A stretch of DNA of 21,578 bases from Mnemiopsis leidyi (taxonomy: Eukaryota; Ctenophora; Tentaculata; Lobata; Bolinopsidae): NCBI GenBank assembly GCA_000226015.1, contig JH154055.1:36849-58426 (forward strand). The letters run 5' to 3'. The notes beneath the pieces were generated by a model, which was given only the letters and a program-made list of their open reading frames with translations, made no database searches and had not been told where the DNA came from. Position 1 is the stretch's first letter. The number at the start of each line of letters is the position of its first letter. Shown here in pieces: positions 1 through 9,200 of this stretch. The position numbers and the translations under genes were made by a program.

Positions 1-83
1 TATATCAAGGCACAAGGTACCTTAGTTCAACTGTTGATACATTGATAGGATCTCATAATCTAACTACATCATAAAGATCACAA

Positions 84-211
84 CTCAGGTATATCACAGT
101 TTTGAGGTACATCAAATCTCAGGTATATCACAGTTTTGAGGTACATCAAATCTCAGGTATATCACAGTTTTGAGGTATATCACAGTTTTGATGTTATCAC
201 AGTTTTGAGGT
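84..211. repeat. 34-bp minisatellite in fimbrin intron
   Basis: Three near-identical 34-bp units begin at 84, 118 and 152 (CTCAGGTATATCACAGTTTT start), then break down into ~18-20-bp subunits around TATCACAGTTTTGAGG. On the minus strand the array begins a few bases after exon 10's splice donor. Confidence 0.9.
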
Positions 212-218
212 TTCTTAC

Positions 219-278
219 CCTTTTCCTCACGACCCTCCTTGCCTAAAGCTTCTTCCAAGTCGTCCAAAATATCATGTA
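219..278 (-). CDS. fim: Probable fimbrin exon 10: 60-bp symmetric cassette in the CH2-CH3 linker
   Basis: Two bases, 19 codons, one base: phase 1 at both ends, exactly compatible with exon 9's donor. The peptide is acidic and helical-looking ([14 protein letters not shown]) and ends REEK at donor AAAAGG|GTAAGA, repeating the REEK end of exon 9. The acceptor (CACGATATAG) has little polypyrimidine tract. In known plastins TREER runs straight into the first CH3 helix, so this would be a 20-residue optional insertion, a lineage-specific extension, or a decayed duplicate. The next exon is outside the window, so inclusion cannot be tested here. Confidence 0.5.
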
Positions 279-3200
279 CTATATCGTGTTAATTCTCATC
301 GTGTTACTAATTATAGCAATCTAGAATATTTCCATGCCATCAGCTGACTTTCCACTTTCTACATTCCAACTAAAGAAAGTCAACAAAAACGAACATTTCA
401 AAAACTTACTTTTTTCCTCTCGAGTCTCCTCAATGATTTCGAAACCTTCCACAGCGTCCATTGCAGGGTACATGTTGAACAGATTGGCTACGAAGGCCAA
501 GTTGAGTTTCTGGTTACCGTTGACAATGTCGTGCGCGCGGACGAAGGAGCGAGCGTCAATCATCTCGGCGTTGTCCAGGACCATCTCGGCTCTCTTCGTT
601 AGATCTTGTATCTGTTGGAGTTTCTTATAGAGATACAGGTCTGTTAGTTTGCTTGTCAGATATATCTGGTTTATATCTGGATCATAGCAAATTCTCGAAA
701 CGTGTGAATTTAAATATTATGTCATGTCGGGATAAAAGCAAAAATAAGGCAAGGATGTTTCATCACTTCTATTCCTTATTGCTAACATGTACAAATCAAT
801 ATAACATAAATAAAGTCTTACAAAAATTATTTCATTAGTTTGCGAAATTTATTAGAATTATTCAACTGCCAGATAATTCCATTTCTAAAATATGAACCTG
901 CTTTCACCCACTGGCAAAAAATTAAAATAAATGTCTCTTGTATCCCTGGCGTCAGCTAAACTGATTTCACGCTTTCACTGCCGACTTAAATGATCATAGT
1001 TCGAGATGACAAAATTCTACTCATTCTTTTCCTTCCAGGCTGCAAAATTTCTCGCACGCTTGCCACATTCTTCACCTCAAGTGTCACGTTCCCACGAGGC
1101 TGACACGCTAATTAAACACGTGACCTAATGTAACCACCACGTGGTTAACACGTGGCTATACAGATTATTGATATTTCTCAGGGCCAATACATCCACCAGA
1201 GGAACAAATAAACATCTTGAACAATGCCGTCTATTGTTATTGTGCTTGTTTGCAGAATTAATATTTTAAAACTTTCAACAAATTGTTTGCATGGCATACA
1301 TCTCAGCTGAAATCCATTGCGAACTTGACAGTTTTAAAGTTTATAAATTGAAATTAGAAGTGTAAAAAATAGACTCGAAGATTGTCTAAAAGCCAAACCC
1401 AGAACTATTTAGGACAATCAAATTAAAAGTAAAGAGGACACCTTACTTCGTTCTTCCATTTGAACATTTCTACCTGATCATGAAACGAATTCAGCTGATT
1501 TTAAAATACGTCAGGGATGACTTGTCTGTTGTCAATAGAACACGACATTTAACACGCCAAGCTCCAGACAGATTTCAAACAAACTTAATTCCTGAGTTAG
1601 AAATAACTATCTTGTCTCACACGAGATTGTTATAATTCTCTCTCGCTATCGAGAGGACAGGTGGTAAATTACAGTTGGTTAATGACTCATGGAATTAAGG
1701 AGAAGTGTAGGAGAATTAGAGTGATCCGGGCCGAGAATGTGGGGCTAGATAACCATGTAAAATTACTGACAAGGAGGGCAGCAGAGATTGTTAACCTAAC
1801 AACTTCTTAACTTACCCCCTCCTTATTTCATGTATCAAGTTTACACTCTCCTGCGCTACATCTAGTGTGTTGAGTTCTTACTTTATTGCTAAACCTGTCA
1901 TCGTGTATTGGACAGACGATTATTATTTCAAGGAGTTGGATCCAGGTTTTAAGTGTCGACCCTTGGTAAAGAAACTTCAAAATTTCCACATGTCGAAGAA
2001 AAAATGTAGAAATTTTATGCTGCAGTTGATGCTGTCCTTATTTGGTTATATTTATCTGGTTTTATTTACTTGGTATCATTAAAACTGGTGTAACTGAAAT
2101 TCAACCAAGGAATCTGTAACGAATATATTTAGTAACAGTGAGATTCTAATTTCTCAGTAAATTAATCTGTGTAACGACGCTAATCAATTTAGGTGGAGAA
2201 GAATATATGGAGATTATAGACTTAGTGTGGCTCTGATATGTGTGATAATTACACTTTACTCAGGTAAGTTACTTAGTAACTGTCATTAGTTACCGTTAGT
2301 TACTTAGTGAACATTAGTAACCGAATTACCATTAAAACTAGACAGTAGTTTATAGCAGTTCGCGTGAGCAGCGGGAGTTTAAGATGATGAAACTTTACAC
2401 GCACCACACCATCTCTTTATAAAAATATTTTCCGCAAACACATACCGCAAAACAAAGTGACATCATATTCATTCATCATTCATCATATGATATTGCTTAG
2501 TTACTTAGACGTGTAATGTGAATAACTAACTAGTTACATAACTAGTTACATAGTTTGTCAAGGAAACGTTACATAAAACATGTCTAAATATGGGAGAGCG
2601 GGCACCAACAAAGACTATCCCATAACAATTCCTCTCATTCTTTAGAAATTATTCCGACCAAACTCAAATAAAACCGGCCTGATCTGGGATTTCAAAACTG
2701 GGCCGGAAAATATCAATCTGATGCTTATTTTACATTCCGACTATTCCAATTTTTACATCTTTAAAAGTCGTAATTCTCAATCTTAAAAAAAGTAGAAGTT
2801 GCATCTTGAATCTTACATTTCCTTAAGTTTCAAGTCTTGATATTAGACGTGCATGCACATTCAACTGTAATGAACCCATCCGGTCAGATATACAACATTC
2901 CAGAACACAGGTCAAATTTACCATTCGTAACAAAACAAAGTACAGTACAAGTTCAAGTTTGATTGTTGTTGTTAAAGTTGTTGTAGCTAAAGTACTCACG
3001 TTAAGAGGATCCAGTCCGATAGGTCCTTTATCTTCAGGACACACAGCTACAAGCAGATGAGCGTAAACTTCACTGTCTTTGATGTCCTGTAAGAGATAGG
3101 CTACATTATTTATGGCAGGAACATTCATTTTTCATGGCAGGAACATTCATCTTTCATTGCAGGAGCATTCATTATTCATGGCAACAACATTTGATACCCC

Positions 3201-6200
3201 CTCAGAACAGGAAAACGAAAAATTACGAAAATGTACAGTCCTGCAGAATATGTCACAGATTAGCTCGTTATCGGGGAACAAACAGCTAAGCAATCCGGAC
3301 AATTTGTCACAATAATATTTTTAGGCAGGCGTGCCAAAGTAGAACATAATGTCTGATTAGTGACACATAATGTTACAATGTCACGCAGTGTCACAATACT
3401 ATAAAAGTTTTCATAGTCACACAGAGCCCCAGTGACACATTTGTCACATTGTCACTGTCACAGTGATGTTTACCAGAACCCACACCCCATATCCGTCACG
3501 GATGACATAGCCTTACATACCATTACTCCATATTTTAGGTTCCTAAATTTTATCACAGCTCGATAATTTGATTATTCATCAGGCTACATACCTAGGTCTC
3601 TAGCCTGCTCTTTATTTTGAGACTGTGAGTGAGGTCTAAAAAGTTACAGGTAGAAAAATCCGAATCGGAGCAAATATCATGTGCGCAGTGCAAGTGGGGT
3701 GTGCATCATGTCAAGCGTTCAGAGCTTTAGACATTCTATAGAACTGCAACTTGCCGTTAGGGACAACTTGTGACTAACAACTACAGGTGATATAGCATAG
3801 GTGATATATCTACTTACATAGCGTAGGTGATATCTCTACTTACATATAGTAGGTGATATATCTACTTACATAGCGTAGGTGATATCTCTACTTACATATA
3901 GTAGGTGATATCTCTACTTACATATCGTAGGTATTATCTCTACTTACATAGCGTAGGTGTCAGGTGATATCTCTACTTACATATCGTAGGTATTATCTCT
4001 ACTTACATAGCGTAGGTGTCAGGTGATATCTCTACTTACATAGCGTAGGTGATATCTCTACTTACATAGCATAGGTATTATCTCTACTTACATAGCATAG
4101 GTATTATCTCTACTTACATGGGTGAAGTTCTTGACGACTCTCTTACATCCCACTTTGTTGAGCTGGTAGTTGACCCATCGACACAGGATCTCTTCAGGAG
4201 ACATGGCCAGCAGTTGTTCTGAAATAAATACCATTTAGATTTCATGATATATCTTAAATTCATAAATTTACAAGACGTTCATCAATCAAATTTTTGTGTT
4301 TTCCGTATCTTTAGAAACGGTTACCTTTAGATATGGTTACCGTTAGAAACGATTACCTTTGCACAGTCTTTAGATACGGTTACCTTAAGATACGGTTACC
4401 TTAAGAAGCGGTTACCTTTAGAAACGGTTACCTTTAGCTTAGATACGGTTACCTTTAGAAACGGTTACTTTAGAAACGGTTACTTTAGAAACGGTTACCT
4501 TGGCATAGTCTACATTTTCTACCCGTAAAGAAGCCGTTTGACGTTTGTATTAAACATAATAGGGGTGTGTGGATTATGTAATCCTAATTTAGTGTAAGGT
4601 TTCACTATGTAACCTGCAGCACTGAACGACCGTGTAAGTTAATACCACCACTAAATTTTGTGCAAGACAGCCTTCAAGGTGTTGAATATTGGAAAGACAT
4701 TATAAACTGTATTCCGCCAATTTTCAGCCTTATTTCGATTTTCCGATTGTATGCTACTGTTCCACAGAACAGTACCACTTAAATTTTATTGCAAAGTTTA
4801 TCGCGAAAGAGCAAAAAGAAGATTTTTGTATTAAATTGAAAACGTTTAAATACAAAGTTCAAGTTTCTTAACTTTACTTGCTTCATTTAAACATTTTACA
4901 CTGTCAAACTTTTACAATCAAAGACGGTTTTCCTAAGTTTTATATTGTTAGCAAATCCTCGGAAAACAGATCCTAATTTTTAGTTTTTCTTTGACTTCTC
5001 TTGGCAGGCAACACTCGTTTTTTTCGTGGCACGTGGTGTTACGGAAAATAAAAATTTCCTATGATAGCGTGTTTGTCTCAACTACAAATATAAGGACTAA
5101 TTTACGGAGGTGACAGAACATGAAATAAGCGCCACATTTGGCAACTCTCGAACCAATCATAGCACAGCCCTCTGACACAAAACTTTCATCGTATATTTAC
5201 TGCTTGTGACATGACCCAAATTATTGTAAATAGAAGCTATAGTCCAAGTAAGTCTGTCTTGAGACATGTAACAGAGTGTTAACAACATGCCAATATTAGT
5301 TTTCCTGACGTACCCTGCTCAAAAAGTTATAGTAGCCTGGTATAGTAGCTTGGTATAGTAGCTTGGTATAGTAGCTTGGTATAGTAGCTTGGTATAGTAG
5401 CTTGGTATAGTTGCTTGGTATAGTAGCTTGGTATACTAGCTTGGTATAGTAGCTTGGTATAGTAGCTTGGTATAGTAGCTTGGTATAGTAGCCTGGTATA
5501 GTAGCTTGGTATAGTTGCTTGGTATAGTAGCTTGGTATAGTTGCTTGGTATAGTAGCTTGGTATAGTTGCTTGGTTTAGTTGACATAGTAGCTAGCTTGG
5601 TAAAGTACTATTGTTTAAAGTAGCTTAGAAGTAAAATAAATGAAATCTTGACCCTATTCAACCGGCAATCTGATAGTTACTCCGAATACAATGAAACAAC
5701 TTTTTTTAGAAGCTTAGAAGTATAAAATATACAGGTGGTGCTTGTTATCTAGTTATTTCTAGCTGACATCAATACAGGAGCCAGTACTATAGTTAGAGAT
5801 AGCAAATTTGAGGTGTTGATACTTAAGGGGCAGATTACATCTGCAGTTAGATAAGAGGTACGAGAAACAATACACTCCTGAGTAGATGGTGGGGTCTACT
5901 AGAATATAGGGGTCACGTGACTATTGGTCACGTGTACACACTGTACGAGTCTACACAGACTATAAAGGTAGAGGGGGTAGGGAGAGTGTGGTGGTGATTG
6001 ACGGGATATCTGACAAACTACGTCAACTCTGTTTGGGAGCAAGTTATTACCTGGCAGTAATAGAGCCAGCCAACATTGGCGGATTACTTTAAACGCGACG
6101 TTAGATCATTGCGCTGTATGATTTAATGAGTAACGTGTACGGTGGATTGGGAGCCAGGCTCAATAATTTCCTCGTGAGGGACTGTTAAGTTCTGGGAGGC

Positions 6201-9200
6201 AACATCCAACATGTACACTCAAGTTTGTACATTAGAATGTACCTCATGTGTGGAGTGGTATGTGTGTACATTCTACACACACAAATTTGGGCGGAAGCGT
6301 CATTACTACTTTACTGTGCAGTTGTGATCTTGTTTATGTTCAACTTGGGGGTATAAACGTTCCTCTGGGTCCACAAATTTTGCATATGTAATCGCTAATA
6401 CCAGTCGGAAATACAAAAAATAAGATACAAGGCTTAATGGGAAATTCTCCTACTAAGTAATCATTTCAATGTTTGGAGCGATCTTGCAGAGCAAGGCTTG
6501 ACAGTCTGCCACAGGCGGAAACATGGGATTACACCCTCCAAATATTATTATGTGACATTTACTTCAATACAATAACATAATGTTATGTGATTGCATATCT
6601 GTGGTTTGAAGCTGTGTTCATTAGCGGAGTTATTGTAGCGTAACACTCTGTCCACACAGGGGGTTCACTCAAGCAAATATGTACCTTGTTTAACATTCTG
6701 TGTAGCGAGAGGAATGTTAGGTTTTTGTGAGAAGAATGTAAGTTTTCAAACTCTCCAGACATACTTGGCTTACTTTTTTAAAGCATTTACTAAAAGATCC
6801 CTTCGATCAATATTATTGGAGTTAGGGACATGTGGAGTGAAAGCTGGAGTTGAGGAGCTATTGGTAGAGTTGGTTTTATCCCTGTAGCTATATTGGTAGA
6901 GTTGGTTTATCCCTGTAGCTATATTGGTAGTAGTTGGTTTATCCTTGTAGCTATATTGGTAGAGTTGGTTTATCCCTGTAGCTATTGACCTTTTTTTTTA
7001 NCTCATACTTATTTTAATTCGGACACTCCAACAGCCACATGTTACACAAGTGTAACGGCCAATTACAGGAGGCCGAATGTACAATTATACATACACGCCA
7101 GTGACGGTTAAGGTAGTGTGTACCATACTTTTATCGCCCGAGACTTCGCTGCAATGGGCAGCTACTCATTTAACCCTCAATCACGGTTTCCCGATCATTC
7201 GGCTGAGTCGACCGAAGAAGGTTGCATAGGCAAATACCCTTATCGCACTTCTCTAGGACTGGCGGATACGGGATTTGAACCCCCGACCTCCTGCGTGGGA
7301 GTCGAGGAGGAAACCACTACACCACCAGCCCTAGAGTTGGTTTTATCCCTGTAGCTATATTGGTAGAGTTGGTTTTATCCCTGTAGCTATATTGATAGAG
7401 TTGGTTTTATCCCTGTAGCTATTGGTAGAGTTGGTTTTATCCTTGTAGCTATATTGGTAGAGTTGGTTTTATCCTTGTAGCTATATTGGTAGAGTTGGTT
7501 TTATCCCTGTAGCTATATTGATAGAGTTGGTTTTATCCCTGTAGCTATTGGTAGAGTTGGTTTTATCCCTGTAGCTATATTGGTAGAGTTGGTTTTATCC
7601 CTGTAGCTATATTGGTAGAGTTGGTTTTATCCCTGTAGCTATTGGTAGAGTTGGTTTTATCCTTGTAGCTATTGGTAGAGTTGGCTTGATCCCTGTAGCT
7701 ATTGACCTAGAGTTGGTTTATCCCTGTAGCTATTGGTAGAGTTGGTTTTATCCCTGTAGCTATTGGTAGAGTTGGTTTTATCCCTGTAGCTATTGACCTA
7801 GAGTTGGTTTTATCCCTGATGCTAATTACAATATTAATGTAACAGCTCAGGCCCAGATACAATATCCACCAATGTATCTTTACTTTTTTAGACATTAAAC
7901 CAAGCTTTTTTGAAACTAAGCTATCATTCACCAAATTTCAGTCTCTGTTCATGATAATATACTGATTTCAGGATCTTTATAACATATTTGGTTAGTTCTC
8001 GAAAAAAACTGGAAGACAGGCTTGAAAAAGTTGCATTACCGAAAATTTACTTTGCGGACCACACAGTTTCATGATGTGATGAGCAAAGAATTCAGAATTC
8101 TTTGCTCATCGAATTGTCCATAAAATTCAAATTGACAGATTTGGCCTAAAATGAAATGACAAGACAGTGAAATTCAGAGAATTGGATTACAAGGGTAATA
8201 TGATCTGCGACATTACTGTCCGTAACACAGGTGTGTCATGTGGTCAATACCTACTAGTATTGTACACAATGGAGCTTGCTCCTTTGTAATTAGTTAACCT
8301 GAGCCAATGACATGGCCAGCTGATCGGCACACGGGACAAATTAATGAAACTTTCCATTGTAAATTTCAGGCGGTCATGCCATGATATGAATCAATCAGGG
8401 CTTGTGATTAGATGCCCTGGCACAATTGATATGAAAATGATAACATTCCACATTAGACTTTGACAAAAATTTGGTCAAAACAGGTATTTTACAGGGTGAG
8501 TATAAGTTAGTTAAAAAATAACGAAATTAAGGTCAATGCAATGTCCTGATTCCTGAACGTTGTTGGCCTATAAGATATTGACGGTGTTACCAAAAATGGT
8601 GGTCTCTGAACGATTTTATAAATCCAAGTCATAAAGAAAACGACTAAGAGGTTTAGATTAAACTCTGGCTCTCAAGTCACGACTTCTAAGACATTAATTA
8701 AGCGACAGGTTTGCTAATTTATTCCACTCAGAATAATTTATTCAGAGAATCTATCTAGCCTTGGACGCTTAATTTCAGAAAGGAAAAATTCGAGGCAAGA
8801 AAGTACCACGGAAGTGAAACTGAAACTAAAAGATATTTATATATCTCAAAGTATTAAAAGAAAGTGAAACTAACCGAGGGTTTCAAACTCGTCCAGAAGA
8901 GCTCGAAGTCCCGGGCAGTCTTTGAGAGTGATTTTAGCCATCAGACCAATTCTGATAACCTGAAAGAGGACTATCTCACGGCTTTGTTCAGGTTTTGTTT
9001 AAGTTCAGTCATTGTCAGATTAAATCTTCTATATCATTAAAGTCTCTAAAGTCTAGATCAAGTTATTAAAAGGTATAAGAATGTAGCCAAATAAATGGTA
9101 GATAATAATTATGTAAACCTCAAACTTTCGAGGGATTATGAACGAAGGATCCTGGCATTTCGAACTTAAACAATTCACTTCCATTAATCAAACACAGTCA

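Larger units (their letters stand above)
4219..8874 (-). other. Fimbrin intron 6 (4656 bp), repeat-rich
   Basis: Contains, from left to right, the 17-18-bp array, unremarkable AT-rich sequence 4504-5327, the 13-bp array, a promoter-like block near 5914-5968, unremarkable sequence to 6840, the 30/32-bp array split by a SINE, and a perfect palindrome at 8078-8110. No credible coding exon was found between exons 6 and 7, and the protein is continuous across the intron. Confidence 0.8.

Noticed and set aside
321-409. Continuation of the fimbrin coding frame past exon 9
   Set aside because: A strong GTAAGT donor at 409 coincides with the end of plastin similarity; the remaining 29 codons match nothing, though intron retention would produce them.
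334-630. 98-residue plus-strand open frame
   Set aside because: It is the antisense shadow of fimbrin exon 9.
2823-2999. Minus-strand open frame running past exon 8
   Set aside because: Similarity stops at LDPLN|GTGAGT; the rest is intron read-through.
3340-3480. CRISPR-like or regulatory GTCAC repeats
   Set aside because: The GTCAC/GTGAC words are irregularly spaced and in both orientations; there is no repeat-spacer structure and the context is an animal intron.
5296-5586. 96-residue minus-strand open frame with a [18 protein letters not shown] repeat
   Set aside because: It is the translation of the 13-bp minisatellite; periodicity comes from the DNA repeat and it lies inside intron 6.
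7001-7001. N base as a sign of an assembly join
   Set aside because: A single ambiguous base next to a T-run is more simply a sequencing ambiguity; sequence on both sides is consistent with one element.
7258-7331. Functional tRNA-Gly gene
   Set aside because: Anticodon and T stems contain mismatches and the segment is continuous with a SINE body and A tail.
7118-7354. 78-residue plus-strand open frame containing [10 protein letters not shown]
   Set aside because: It is the antisense reading of the tRNA-like SINE head, a well-known source of false proteins.
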